Source of the DNA: SHWC01 sp050173345
Lineage (GTDB): Bacteria > Pseudomonadota > Alphaproteobacteria > UBA828
Reading direction: 5' to 3'
DNA: 64,000 bases
NCBI GenBank assembly: GCA_050173345.1
Contig: JBFXKW010000005.1
Location: forward strand, 185,069-249,068
Part shown: one piece after another, positions 42,822 through 52,333 of the stretch
Layout of the letters: every line of letters starts with the position of its first letter
Numbering within the stretch: position 1 is the first letter of the stretch
The notes under the pieces: generated by a model
What the model was told of the DNA's origin: nothing
The model's input: the letters and a program-made list of their open reading frames with translations, nothing else
Databases searched by the model: none
Position numbers and translations under genes: made by a program

Positions 42822-44075
42822 TCAAGCCGGCTCGCCCGGCGCGCGAGCCAGGCGCTCCAGCGCATCGAGGGTCGCCTTGCGGCCCGGCGCGAAGTCCTGC
42901 CCGATCCACCAATCCTCGACGGCCTTGATGAGGCGGCCGAGCTCGGGGCCGGGGGAGACGCCGAGCTTGAGCGCGTCCGCGCCCTTGACCGGGAGCTGCT
43001 TCGGCACCCAGCGCGACGCTTCGTCCAGCATGGCGCGCCAGGGCGCGTCATAGGCCTGGCCGGCGAGCCGCGCCTCGGCCCAGGCGAGCAGCACGAGGTC
43101 GCGGAACAGGTCGGCGCCCCGGCGGTAGAGCGCGCGGCGCTGCGCCTTCGCGTCCAGCGCGGCATCGAGCGGTTCGGCCGGCCCGGCGAGGGCCGCGAGC
43201 CGCGCGGCATCGGCGTTGGAGAGCCGCCAGCGCGTCGCGATCCCGCCCACGTTGCGGTGGCGCACCAGGGCGGCGAGCCGGCGGATGGCATCGGCCGGCA
43301 TGGCGGCTTCCGCCTCGCCCTCGATCAGCGAGGCGAGCAGCGCGAACGCGCCGTCCTCGGGCAGCACCTCGGCGAGCGCGCCGCAATCGCGCATGCCTTC
43401 GAGCGCGCGCAGCGGCTCGGGCGCGGCGAGCAGCTTCTTCATCTCGGCCTGCACCCGCTCGCCCGACAGCTTGGGCAGGAGCGGCGCGGTCTCGCGCGCC
43501 GCCGCGAAGCCCTCCGCATCGAACGGCCCGCGCCCGAAATACGCGTAGAAGCGGAAGAAGCGTAAGAGGCGCAGATGGTCTTCCAGGATGCGGTTCTTCG
43601 CCGTGCCGACGAAGCGCACCAGGCCTGCCTCCAAATCGGCGAGGCCGCCGAACGGATCGTAGAGCGCACCGTCGGGCGCGAGGCTCATCGCGTTGAAGGT
43701 GAGGTCGCGGCGCGCCGCGTCCGCCACCCAGTCGTCGGTGAAGGCGACGGTGGCGCGGCGGCCGTGGCTCTCGACATCGACCCGAAGGGTCGTGATCTCG
43801 AAATGCTTGTGATCGACGACCGCGGTGACGGTGCCGTGCGCGATGCCGGTCGGCACGCTGCGGATATAGTCGCGCGCGAGGAGCGTCATCACGGTCTCGG
43901 GCGGATCGGGCGTCGCGATGTCGATATCGGTGATCGGGCGGCCCAGCACGGTGTCGCGCACGCAGCCGCCGACGAAGCGCACCTCGGCGCCATCCGCCCG
44001 CAGCGCGCGCACCACGGCCACGGTCTCGGCCGCCGTCATCCAGGGTGCGGGCTCGATGCGGCGGACCGGCTCCAT
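42822..44075 (-). CDS. cca: CCA tRNA nucleotidyltransferase / poly(A) polymerase head-domain protein
   Basis: 417-residue nucleotidyltransferase that builds or repairs the 3' CCA of tRNAs. Head domain: VRFVGGCVRDTVLGRPITDI followed by DIATPDPPE (catalytic Asp pair), then RRDLTFNAMSLAPDGALYDP and GGLADLEAGLVRFVG (RNA-binding neck), then EDHLRLLRFFRFYAYFG. The C-terminal region is alpha-helical. It is last of four co-directional genes (DUF1285, NUDIX, DUF6111, cca), an arrangement conserved in Alphaproteobacteria. The ATG at 44075 is 12 bases after the previous stop. CCA-adding versus poly(A)-only specificity cannot be settled by eye. Confidence 0.93.
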   Translation of the reverse strand: MEPVRRIEPAPWMTAAETVAVVRALRADGAEVRFVGGCVRDTVLGRPITDIDIATPDPPETVMTLLARDYIRSVPTGIAHGTVTAVVDHKHFEITTLRVDVESHGRRATVAFTDDWVADAARRDLTFNAMSLAPDGALYDPFGGLADLEAGLVRFVGTAKNRILEDHLRLLRFFRFYAYFGRGPFDAEGFAAARETAPLLPKLSGERVQAEMKKLLAAPEPLRALEGMRDCGALAEVLPEDGAFALLASLIEGEAEAAMPADAIRRLAALVRHRNVGGIATRWRLSNADAARLAALAGPAEPLDAALDAKAQRRALYRRGADLFRDLVLLAWAEARLAGQAYDAPWRAMLDEASRWVPKQLPVKGADALKLGVSPGPELGRLIKAVEDWWIGQDFAPGRKATLDALERLARAPGEPA

Positions 44076-44087
44076 CGCGGCTGCCTC

Positions 44088-44360
44088 CTACTCGACGCGG
44101 CCGGGCACCACGCGGCCGTCCTCAACATGGGGGGGCACATAGGGCCGGTGGGTCTCGCTGCCGGTGGTCAGACTGTAGATCGCGAGCGCAACGCCGACCA
44201 GCGCGAGCCCGCCGCCGAGCAGCCAGAGCCAGGGCACGCGGCGCAGCGTCTCGGCAAGCTCACCCTTGCCGGCCGCGACCTTGCGCGAGGCGACGAGGTA
44301 GAGCACGTAGAGCACCGTCGGCAGCAGCAGCGGCAGGGCATAGGTCAGGAAGATGCGCAT
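44088..44360 (-). CDS. DUF6111-type small membrane protein
   Basis: 90 residues with two predicted membrane helices: IFLTYALPLLLPTVLYVLYL near the start and WLWLLGGGLALVGVALAIYS in the middle. The C-terminus ends in a proline-rich tail (HRPYVPPHVEDGRVVPGRVE). It starts at 44360, where its ATG overlaps the stop of the NUDIX gene (TGATG). The size, topology and position before cca match the DUF6111 family. Function unknown. Confidence 0.75.
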   Translation of the reverse strand: MRIFLTYALPLLLPTVLYVLYLVASRKVAAGKGELAETLRRVPWLWLLGGGLALVGVALAIYSLTTGSETHRPYVPPHVEDGRVVPGRVE

Positions 44361-45025
44361 CAACGGCCAACCAGGGCGAAGCGCAGGCTGACCAGGATCG
44401 AGGCGGTCGCGCCCCAGATGTAGTATTCGCCGTATTCGAGCACGTTGAAGCGGCGCTCGACGCCGTTCACCTGGCGCGAATCCTTCCGGTAGTTGGCGGG
44501 ATCGAGCGCGAAGTCGAGCGGCACCTCGAAGATGTCGGCGACCTCGAACGGATCGGGCCGGAGGTCGAGCGGCGGCCGTATGAGACCAAGCACCGGCGTG
44601 ATGCGATAGCCGGTGCCGACCAGGTAGTTGTCGAGCCGGGCGAGCACCACGACCTTGGCGCGTTCGAGCCCGATCTCCTCCTCGGATTCGCGGAGCGCGG
44701 TCTCGACCGGGGAGCGGTCGCCCGGCTCGAAGCGGCCGCCCGGAAAGCTGATCTGGCCGGCATGGACGACCAGATGATCGGTGCGCCTCGTGAGCAGGAT
44801 GGTGAGCCCGTCCGGCCGGTCGACCAGCGGCACCAGGACGGCGGAGGGCGTGATCGGCGTCCCGGCGGGCAGCGCCGGCAGCTCCTCGAGATGGCGCACA
44901 GAGCCCGGCACGCGGGCGAGCGGCGCGGCCTCGGCGAGCCGGGTCACGCTCTCCCACGATTCGGCCGGGTCGCCGAGGTCGAGTGCCGCCACGCGCGCCA
45001 GCAGATCGCCCCTGATGTCGTTCAT
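44360..45025 (-). CDS. NUDIX hydrolase, CoA pyrophosphatase-like
   Basis: 221 residues. The NUDIX box GGRFEPGDRSPVETALRESE followed by EEIGL fits GX5EX7REUXEEXGU. The upstream segment LLTRRTDHLVVHAGQISFPG is the longer signature of the CoA/ADP-ribose pyrophosphatase group (NudL-like), and DPANYRKDSRQVNGVERRFN is part of the C-terminal domain. Likely reaction: cleavage of CoA to phosphopantetheine and 3',5'-ADP. Both ends overlap neighbours (ATGA with DUF1285, TGATG with DUF6111), so expression is coupled. Confidence 0.88.
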   Translation of the reverse strand: MNDIRGDLLARVAALDLGDPAESWESVTRLAEAAPLARVPGSVRHLEELPALPAGTPITPSAVLVPLVDRPDGLTILLTRRTDHLVVHAGQISFPGGRFEPGDRSPVETALRESEEEIGLERAKVVVLARLDNYLVGTGYRITPVLGLIRPPLDLRPDPFEVADIFEVPLDFALDPANYRKDSRQVNGVERRFNVLEYGEYYIWGATASILVSLRFALVGR

Positions 45026-45573
45026 GCCGGCTCGAGCGGGAAGAACGCGCCCTCGCTATGGACGCCGAGGCAGGGCCGGCCGGCGCGCATCACCTCGACG
45101 GCGCGTTCCGCGAGCTCGTAATAGACCGCGCGAGTGAGCTTCGCCTCCAGGCCGTCGCGCACCAGGAGATAGGGCGCGGGCTCGCGGCCGCCCGGCTGGG
45201 CGCGGCAGGCGATCGGATGCGAGGGGCCGGCGGTCACCCACTCGTCGAGATTGGTGCGGAAGCTGAGGCGCTGGCTTTCGCCCTCGCCTTCGGCCTTGAG
45301 CTCGACGGCGAGGAAGGGCGCATCGTCCACCCTGATGCGCGCGCGCTCGACCGGCGTGACCAGCCAATAGTCGCCGCCGTCGTCGCGCGTCAGCACGCTC
45401 GCGAACAGCTTGACCAGGGGTGCGCGGCGGATCGGCCGGCCCTCGTGGAACCAGGTGCCGTCGGCAGCGATGCGGATGTCGAGATCGCCGCAGAAGAGGA
45501 GCGGACGCGCAGCCTTCGCCGCGCCGCCCTGCGCAGCGGCCGCGCCCGCCTCGATGTTGCGCTTGCCGATCAC
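45022..45573 (-). CDS. DUF1285 domain protein
   Basis: 183 residues of the DUF1285 family, function unknown. Recognisable segments: DLDIRIAADGTWFHEGRPIR, LVKLFASVLTRDDGGDYWLV, and PYLLVRDGLEAKLTRAVYYE with a C-terminal GVHSEGAFFPL. I chose GTG at 45573 (GKRNIEAG), since it follows GGGGAAGAGGCACC; an in-frame ATG at 45639 would give a longer, less typical N-terminus. First gene of the cca operon. Confidence 0.82.
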   Translation of the reverse strand: MIGKRNIEAGAAAAQGGAAKAARPLLFCGDLDIRIAADGTWFHEGRPIRRAPLVKLFASVLTRDDGGDYWLVTPVERARIRVDDAPFLAVELKAEGEGESQRLSFRTNLDEWVTAGPSHPIACRAQPGGREPAPYLLVRDGLEAKLTRAVYYELAERAVEVMRAGRPCLGVHSEGAFFPLEPA

Positions 45574-45725
45574 GGTGCCTCTTCCCCTGAGCCCGAATAT
45601 GGGCGCCTGACCCGGCAAGGGGAAGGCCGCGCGTTCCATCGGGCGCCCCGCCCACCCCAATCGTCATGGCCCGGCTTGACCTGACGTTGTCTGACGAGAG
45701 ACGCGAAGAGGCGGCCCCTCTCTTT

Positions 45726-45812
45726 CGTCGTCCCCCGGCTTGACCGGGGGACCCATGCCAGCAACGCGCTCGTTGCGCGATGGATGGCCCGGTCAAGCCG
45801 GGCCATGACGAT
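45726..45812. repeat. Dispersed palindromic repeat, copy N
   Basis: CGTCGTCCCCCGG left part and a right hairpin GGCCCGG/CCGGGCC ending CATGACGATT. A fragment (CGTCATGGCCCGGCTTGAC) precedes it at 45662. Confidence 0.8.
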
Positions 45813-45843
45813 TGGGAAGTGAATGCGCGGGACAGAACCTGCG

Positions 45844-46959
45844 TCAGCCGATGTGCGCCTCGATCAGCTTGTTGACCTCGGAGGCGGCCTCCATCTGGGG
45901 CATGTGGCCGGCGTTCGGCAGCTTGGTGACCTTGACCGAACCGGGCAGGCCCTCGGCGTGGCGCGGCGGCAGGATGGCGTCCTTCTCGCCCCAGATCACC
46001 TGGATCGGCGCGGCGATGGTGCCGACGCGGTCCTTCACCACGGTCGCCTGCCTGCCGCCCGGGGAGAACTTGTCGCGGATCGCGCGCAGCGCCGCGTCCA
46101 CCCCGTCGAGCCGCTTATAGGCCAGGATGTCGTTGATCATCTGGCGCGAGACCAGGTCGGCATCGGCGAAGAGCTGCTCGAGATGGGGCTTCAGGTCGCG
46201 CCGGCCGCTCGATTCGATGAAGCCGTCGATGTAGCCGCCGTTGATCTCGGGGCCGAGGCCGGCCGGCGCGATCAGGGTCAGCGAGGCGACGCGGCCCGGA
46301 TGCGCCAGCGCGAATTCGAGCGCGATGGCGCCGCCCATCGAATGGCCGGCGAGATGCGCCTTCGGCACGTCGAGCTTGTCCAGGAGATCGTGCAGCACCT
46401 GGGTGAACTCGCCGAGCGTCGCATTGCCGACCTGCTTCGAGGACTGGCCGTGGCCCGGCAGGTCGAACGAGATGACCGCGCGGCCGGCGGCGAGCGCCTC
46501 CTGGTTGAACAGCCAGTTGTTCAGGTCGCCGCCGAAGCCGTGGATCAGCACGAGCGGCGTGCCGCCATCGCCCTGCTTGAGATAACGGATGGCGCGGCCG
46601 TTGACTTCGACGGTCTGGGTGCGCGGGCCGCTTTCCTCGTCGTCGTCGGCGGGCGGCACGTAGTTCTTCTGGAACTCGGCGACGAAGGCGTCGATCGCCT
46701 CGCTGCCTTCGCCCGCGTCGGCGATCACGCCGAGCAGCGCGCCGACCGGCAGGGTCTCGCCCTCCTGGGCGACGATGCGGCGCAGCACGCCGCTCTCCGC
46801 CGCCTCGACCGCGCTCGAAATCTTCTCGGTCTCGACCTCGAGCACCTCGGTGCCGGGCGAGATCGGGTCGCCTTCCTTCAGCAGCCAGTTGGCGACCTTG
46901 CCCTCCTTCATGGAGAGCCCCCATTTCGGCATGGTGAGGGGCTTGATGGATTCAGACAT
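45844..46959 (-). CDS. acoC: Acetoin dehydrogenase E2 (dihydrolipoyllysine acetyltransferase), alpha/beta-hydrolase type
   Basis: 371-residue AcoC-type E2 enzyme. N-terminal lipoyl domain: MPKWGLSMKEGKVANWLLKE and EVLEVETEKISSAVEA with the lipoylated Lys. The C-terminal part, from about residue 125, is an alpha/beta-hydrolase domain (VLIHGFGGDLNNWLFNQEAL, nucleophile elbow LAGHSMGGAIALE), an architecture characteristic of AcoC that differs from the usual acyltransferase E2. It accepts the acetyl group from the E1 enzyme and passes it to CoA. The last gene of the cluster; the 210-base gap before it contains GC hairpins. No lipoamide dehydrogenase (E3) gene is in view. Confidence 0.9.
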   Translation of the reverse strand: MSESIKPLTMPKWGLSMKEGKVANWLLKEGDPISPGTEVLEVETEKISSAVEAAESGVLRRIVAQEGETLPVGALLGVIADAGEGSEAIDAFVAEFQKNYVPPADDDEESGPRTQTVEVNGRAIRYLKQGDGGTPLVLIHGFGGDLNNWLFNQEALAAGRAVISFDLPGHGQSSKQVGNATLGEFTQVLHDLLDKLDVPKAHLAGHSMGGAIALEFALAHPGRVASLTLIAPAGLGPEINGGYIDGFIESSGRRDLKPHLEQLFADADLVSRQMINDILAYKRLDGVDAALRAIRDKFSPGGRQATVVKDRVGTIAAPIQVIWGEKDAILPPRHAEGLPGSVKVTKLPNAGHMPQMEAASEVNKLIEAHIG

Positions 46960-47169
46960 GATTGGGCGCTCGCTTTTGTTTGTGGTTCAGATGGCGACGG
47001 CCCGCCCTATAGACAAGGGCCTTCGGCCTGGTTGTGGCGGCCCTCCCCGCCTCTCGGGGGCCGAGGGCGCCGGGGAGAGGCGCGGACTTGCGGCACCGCG
47101 CCATCTCCGCCTCGCCTGACGTGCCGGGGCGCGCCGCCCCCTTCCGCCCCGCCGGCGGAGAGGGGCGGT

Positions 47170-48183
47170 TCAGTTCTTCTTGCCCATCACGGCCTTGACC
47201 GCCGCCTCGATCTTCGCCGCGTTCGGGATGTAGAGATCCTCCAGCGTGTCGGAGAACGGCACCGGGACGTGCGGCGCGGTCACCATCTTGATCGGCGCCT
47301 TGAGCGAATCGAACGCCTGGTCCGCGACCAGCGCCGAGACGTCGGTCGCGATGTTGCAGCGCGGATGCGCCTCGTCGACCACGACGAGGCGGCCGGTGTT
47401 CTCGACGCTTTCGAGGATGGTGTCGGTGTCCATCGGCGAGGTGGTGCGCAGGTCGATCACCTCGGCCTTGATGCCGGCCTTGGCGAGATTGTCCGCGGCC
47501 TGGGTCGCCATGTGCACCATGCGGCCGAGCGCGACGATGGTGACGTCCTTGCCCTCGCGCACCACGTTGGCCTCGCCGAACGGGATGGTGTAGGGCTCCT
47601 CGGGCACGTCGCCTTCGAGCGTGTAGAGCACCTTGTGCTCGAAGAACATGACCGGGTCGTTGTCGCGGATCGCCTGGATCAGCAGGCCCTTCGCGTCATA
47701 GGGCGTGGCCGGCGTCACCACCTTGACGCCGGGGATGTGGGTGAGCACCGGGTAGAGGCACTGCGAGTGCTGCGCCGCCGCGCGGAAGCCCGCGCCGTAC
47801 ATGGTGCGGATCACTACCGGGGTCTGCGCCTTGCCGCCGAACATGTAGCGGAACTTGGCAGCCTGGTTGAAGATCTGGTCGAGGCAGACGCCCATGAAGT
47901 CGATGAACATGAGCTCGGCGACCGGGCGGAGCCCCGCGGTCGCCGCGCCGACCGCGGCGCCGATGAAGGCGGATTCGGTGATCGGCGTGTCGAGCACCCG
48001 GTCGCCGTATTTCTTGTAGAGGCCCTTGGTGACGCCGAGCACGCCGCCCCAGGCCTCCTGCTCGCCCTCGGCGCCCCGGCCGCCGGCGATGTCCTCGCCC
48101 ATGATGACGACCGTCGGATCGCGCTCCATCTCCTGATTGAGCGCCTCGTTGATCGCCTGCTGATAGCTGATCTTGCGTGCCAT
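47170..48183 (-). CDS. acoB: Acetoin dehydrogenase / 2-oxoacid dehydrogenase E1 beta subunit
   Basis: 337-residue transketolase-like subunit of a thiamine-diphosphate E1. Motifs: MARKISYQQAINEALNQEME, VVIMGEDIAGGRGAEGEQEA, DTPITESAFIGAAVGAATAG, and GVKVVTPATPYDAKGLLIQA. The C-terminal part includes VVVDEAHPRCNIATDVSALV. It pairs with acoA, 15 bases upstream. The close relationship to pyruvate and acetoin E1 enzymes leaves the substrate uncertain; the AcoC-type E2 and AcoX in the same operon favour acetoin. Confidence 0.9.
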   Translation of the reverse strand: MARKISYQQAINEALNQEMERDPTVVIMGEDIAGGRGAEGEQEAWGGVLGVTKGLYKKYGDRVLDTPITESAFIGAAVGAATAGLRPVAELMFIDFMGVCLDQIFNQAAKFRYMFGGKAQTPVVIRTMYGAGFRAAAQHSQCLYPVLTHIPGVKVVTPATPYDAKGLLIQAIRDNDPVMFFEHKVLYTLEGDVPEEPYTIPFGEANVVREGKDVTIVALGRMVHMATQAADNLAKAGIKAEVIDLRTTSPMDTDTILESVENTGRLVVVDEAHPRCNIATDVSALVADQAFDSLKAPIKMVTAPHVPVPFSDTLEDLYIPNAAKIEAAVKAVMGKKN

Positions 48184-48198
48184 GACGCCGGCTCCCCC

Positions 48199-49167
48199 TC
48201 AATAGCTCACATAGACGTCGGTCATCAGGTCGGCCGCGGTCGGCTTGGGCGCGGCCTTCGCCTTCTTGACCGAATCCTCGATCTGCGCCAGCACCTCGGC
48301 GTCGACCTTGTCGAGCTCGGCCTTGTCGAGAAGTGCCGCGCCCTCGACGCGCTTGCGGAACAGCATCAGGCAGTCCTTGGTCTCGCGGATCTTCTTGACC
48401 TCGTCGGGCGCGCGATAGGTTTGCGCGTCGCCCTCGAAATGGCCGTAATAGCGGTTGATCTTGCACTCGATCAGGCTCGGCCCGCCGCCCTCGCGCGCGC
48501 GCCTGATGGCCTCGCCCGCCGCCTCGTAGACCGCGAAGAAATCGTGCCCGTCGACCGAGATGCCCGGCATGTTGTAGGCGGCGGCGCGGTCGGTGAAGTC
48601 ATCGCACGCGACCGACCATTTGGCCGCGGTCGCTTCGGCATAGCCGTTGTTCTCGACCACGAAGATGCAAGGCAGCCGCCATACCGAGGCGAGGTTCATG
48701 CTCTCCGCCGTGGTGCCCTGGTTGAAGCCGCCGTCGCCGACGAAGGCGATGGCGACGCCGCCGGTCTTGAGCGTCTTGGCCGCGAGCCCGGCGCCGCAGA
48801 TGAGCGGCGGGCCGCCGCCGACGATGCCGTTCGCGCCGAGCATGCCCTTGTCGAGGTCGGCGATGTGCATGGAGCCGCCCTTGCCGCCGCACAGCCCCAC
48901 CTTCTTGCCGTAGATCTCGGCCATCATGGCGTGCACGTCGCAGCCCTTGGCGATCGAATGGCCGTGGCCGCGATGCGTGCTGGCGATCTTGTCGCGCCCG
49001 TCGAGATGCATGCAGAAGCCGGTCGCGCTCGCCTCCTCGCCGGCATAGAGATGCACGAAACCGGGAATCTCGCCGGTGGCGAACTCGACATGAAGCCGCT
49101 CCTCGAACTCGCGGATCGTCTTCATCATGCGGTAGGCCTTCAAGAGATCGGCCTTGCTGAGCTGCAT
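48199..49167 (-). CDS. acoA: Acetoin dehydrogenase / 2-oxoacid dehydrogenase E1 alpha subunit
   Basis: 322-residue ThDP-binding subunit. The GDG...N cofactor motif is visible as AIAFVGDGGFNQGTTAESMN. Other motifs: YAGEEASATGFCMHL, STHRGHGHSIAKG, GGKGGSMHIADLDKGMLGAN and RYYGHFEGDAQTYR. It starts with ATG at 49167 behind GGGAGGTTAAGA, a good ribosome binding site, and lies 11 bases after acoX and 15 before acoB. Confidence 0.9.
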   Translation of the reverse strand: MQLSKADLLKAYRMMKTIREFEERLHVEFATGEIPGFVHLYAGEEASATGFCMHLDGRDKIASTHRGHGHSIAKGCDVHAMMAEIYGKKVGLCGGKGGSMHIADLDKGMLGANGIVGGGPPLICGAGLAAKTLKTGGVAIAFVGDGGFNQGTTAESMNLASVWRLPCIFVVENNGYAEATAAKWSVACDDFTDRAAAYNMPGISVDGHDFFAVYEAAGEAIRRAREGGGPSLIECKINRYYGHFEGDAQTYRAPDEVKKIRETKDCLMLFRKRVEGAALLDKAELDKVDAEVLAQIEDSVKKAKAAPKPTAADLMTDVYVSY

Positions 49168-49178
49168 TCTTAACCTCC

Positions 49179-50255
49179 CTATGCGGTGCGAGCGCCCACG
49201 CCGCGCGTGGCAAGGCGGTCGCGGACGAACAAGCCGTTCTGTGCGGCGAGCATCATGGTTCGCTCGATATCGACGCTGAGCGGGCCGTCCTGGGCGAGGC
49301 GAACCACGACTTTGTCGGCCGGAGAAAACTCTACCTCCCGCTCGCCGTCCAGGGCAACAACGCCTCGGGCGAGCCGGAGCGGCGTCGCCTCGCCGGCCGC
49401 GAGCGGGACGACCGCCTCGACGCCGACCTCGACGATGATGCCGGGCGCGATCGGGGCGGCGACCAGTTGCGGCGCGCGCTCGGGCGGGCAGAGGTCGAGC
49501 CTGAGCCCGAACGGGGCGCGCCGGGAAACCGGGCGCAGCAGCCCGGCGATCGCCGAGAGGCCGATCGCCTCGGCCTCGGCGAAGCTGACGAAGAGCTGGT
49601 CGAGCCCATCGGTGCGCCAGAGTGCCTTGGCGCCGACGAAGAGCTCGTCGCTGACGCAGAGATCGACGAGCGCGAGGTCGCGGGCCGCGCCGTTGACCTC
49701 GAGCCGGAGCGCTTTGTTGCGCAGGCAGGCCTGCTCGATGGGCACCTGGCCGGTCGCGACCAGACCGGCGGCGAGGCCGGCGATGGTCGCCTCGCGCACC
49801 GCCGGGAAGACATTGTTGGTGCCGGTCGAGAGCGAGACCAGCGGCACGTCGCCGGCGACGCGCGCGACCAGCCGGTTGGTGCCGTCGCCGCCGAGCACGA
49901 TGATGGCGCCGACCCCGGCCTCGACCATCAGCGAGGCCGCTTTGAGCGTGTCCTCGGGCGTGTCGTCGGGCTCGATGTCGACGAAGTCGATGCGCGGCCA
50001 GGTCTGGCCGTCGAGCCGCGGCGCCCTCACCGCGCGCACGATCCGGTGGGTGAGCCCGGCGCCGTCCGGCATCACCAGCACCTCTTCGACGCCGGTGGCG
50101 CCGAGCGCCGAGAAGGCGCGCGTGATCATGTTGCGCTTCTCGGCGATCGGGAACACCGAGGCCTGGGCGACCAGGCGGCGGATGTCGCGCCCGGCCGCCG
50201 GGTTGGCCACGATGCCGACCCGTGCGCCGCTCTTCGGGGCCGTCGATCCCTGCAA
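49179..50255 (-). CDS. acoX: AcoX-type ATP-NAD kinase family protein
   Basis: 358-residue protein of the ATP-NAD kinase superfamily, found in acetoin operons as AcoX with an unclear role. Motifs: RVGIVANPAAGRDIRRLVAQ near the start, VEEVLVMPDGAG, and the kinase GGDG motif in IIVLGGDGTNRLVAR. No ATG fits the start: TTG at 50255 (LQGSTAPKSG) follows GGGGAAGGAGCGGAGCAGG, and gives the usual AcoX length. It lies between the ABC transporter ATPase gene and acoA on the same strand, which ties the importer and dehydrogenase parts together. Confidence 0.85.
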   Translation of the reverse strand: MQGSTAPKSGARVGIVANPAAGRDIRRLVAQASVFPIAEKRNMITRAFSALGATGVEEVLVMPDGAGLTHRIVRAVRAPRLDGQTWPRIDFVDIEPDDTPEDTLKAASLMVEAGVGAIIVLGGDGTNRLVARVAGDVPLVSLSTGTNNVFPAVREATIAGLAAGLVATGQVPIEQACLRNKALRLEVNGAARDLALVDLCVSDELFVGAKALWRTDGLDQLFVSFAEAEAIGLSAIAGLLRPVSRRAPFGLRLDLCPPERAPQLVAAPIAPGIIVEVGVEAVVPLAAGEATPLRLARGVVALDGEREVEFSPADKVVVRLAQDGPLSVDIERTMMLAAQNGLFVRDRLATRGVGARTA

Positions 50256-50305
50256 GGCCTGCTCCGCTCCTTCCCCGTGGTCCCGGACCGTCCGGTCAGG
50301 GGAGG

Positions 50306-51394
<1,089 letters not shown>

Positions 51395-51446
51395 CTGGTC
51401 CGTGCTCCCTGCGCGGCGCGCACCCGGCCCGAGTTCGACGCCTCAG

Positions 51447-52325
51447 TCATTCGCGCACCGCTCCCATCGTCAAGCCGGCCACCAGATAGCGCCGGATCAA
51501 TAGTCCGAGGAACAGCATCGGCACGGTGGTCACCGCGCCGGCGGCCATGATGCTGCCCCATTGGATGTTCTGCGGCTGGACCAGGCCGATGGTGGCGGGC
51601 GGCAGCGTCTTGGCGCCGCCCGAGCCGATGATCGAGGAGAACAGATAGTCGTTCCAGCCGAACAGCACGCACAACACGAGGAACGCGCCGATGCCCGGCG
51701 CGACGAGCGGCAGGATCATGCGGAGCGCCTGCAGCCGCGTGCAGCCGTCGCACATCGCCGCCTCCTCGATCGCATAGGGCACGTTGTCGAAGAAGCCCTT
51801 CAGGATCCAGATCGCGAACGGCAGGTTGAACGTGGTGTAGGCGAGGATCAGGCCGGGCAGCGTGCCGATCAGGTCGAGCGAGCGGAAGATCGCGTAGAGC
51901 GGCACCAGCACCGCGACGACCGGCGCCATGCGCGTCGAGATGATCCAGAAGAAGAGGTCGTTCTTGCCGCGGAATTCGAGGCGGCTGAGGCTGTAGGCGG
52001 CCATCGAGCCGAGCACGACCGAGACCGCGGCCGAGCCGAGCGAGGCAATCAGGCTGTTGCCCAGATAGGTCCCGAAATTGAGGTCGAGGAAGAGGTTCTC
52101 GTAGTGCTTGGTGGTCGGGTCGAAGGTGAAGAGCTTAGAGACCCCGCCCCAATCGCCCGGCGCCGGCAGCTGGAAGGCGTCGAGCAGGTCCTTGAAGGAG
52201 GACAGGAACATGATGAGGAGCGGCAGCATCGTCCAGATCAGGTAGAACGCGATGAAGATGATCGCCGCGACGCCGAGGACGCGGCGCGTCGCCGAAGGAT
52301 ATTGAGCGATCTCCCGCGAGGCCAT
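51447..52325 (-). CDS. ABC transporter permease, UgpE/MalG type
   Basis: 292-residue inner-membrane permease of the CUT1 group. Six hydrophobic segments, beginning with VLGVAAIIFIAFYLIWTMLP. The cytoplasmic EAA loop reads EEAAMCDGCTRLQALRMILP. ATG at 52325 (MASREIAQYP), with the preceding permease's stop 8 bases upstream; the frame is open further upstream only as overlap with that gene. Works with the partner permease and the ATPase. Confidence 0.9.
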   Translation of the reverse strand: MASREIAQYPSATRRVLGVAAIIFIAFYLIWTMLPLLIMFLSSFKDLLDAFQLPAPGDWGGVSKLFTFDPTTKHYENLFLDLNFGTYLGNSLIASLGSAAVSVVLGSMAAYSLSRLEFRGKNDLFFWIISTRMAPVVAVLVPLYAIFRSLDLIGTLPGLILAYTTFNLPFAIWILKGFFDNVPYAIEEAAMCDGCTRLQALRMILPLVAPGIGAFLVLCVLFGWNDYLFSSIIGSGGAKTLPPATIGLVQPQNIQWGSIMAAGAVTTVPMLFLGLLIRRYLVAGLTMGAVRE

Positions 52326-52333
52326 GGCCGCCG

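Noticed and set aside
45823..49173. Very long open frame on the plus strand across the acetoin dehydrogenase genes
   Set aside because: It is exactly antisense to acoC, acoB and acoA, which have full family motifs. Long antisense frames are expected at this GC content, and its translation is low-complexity Arg/Asp/His-rich sequence with no domain.
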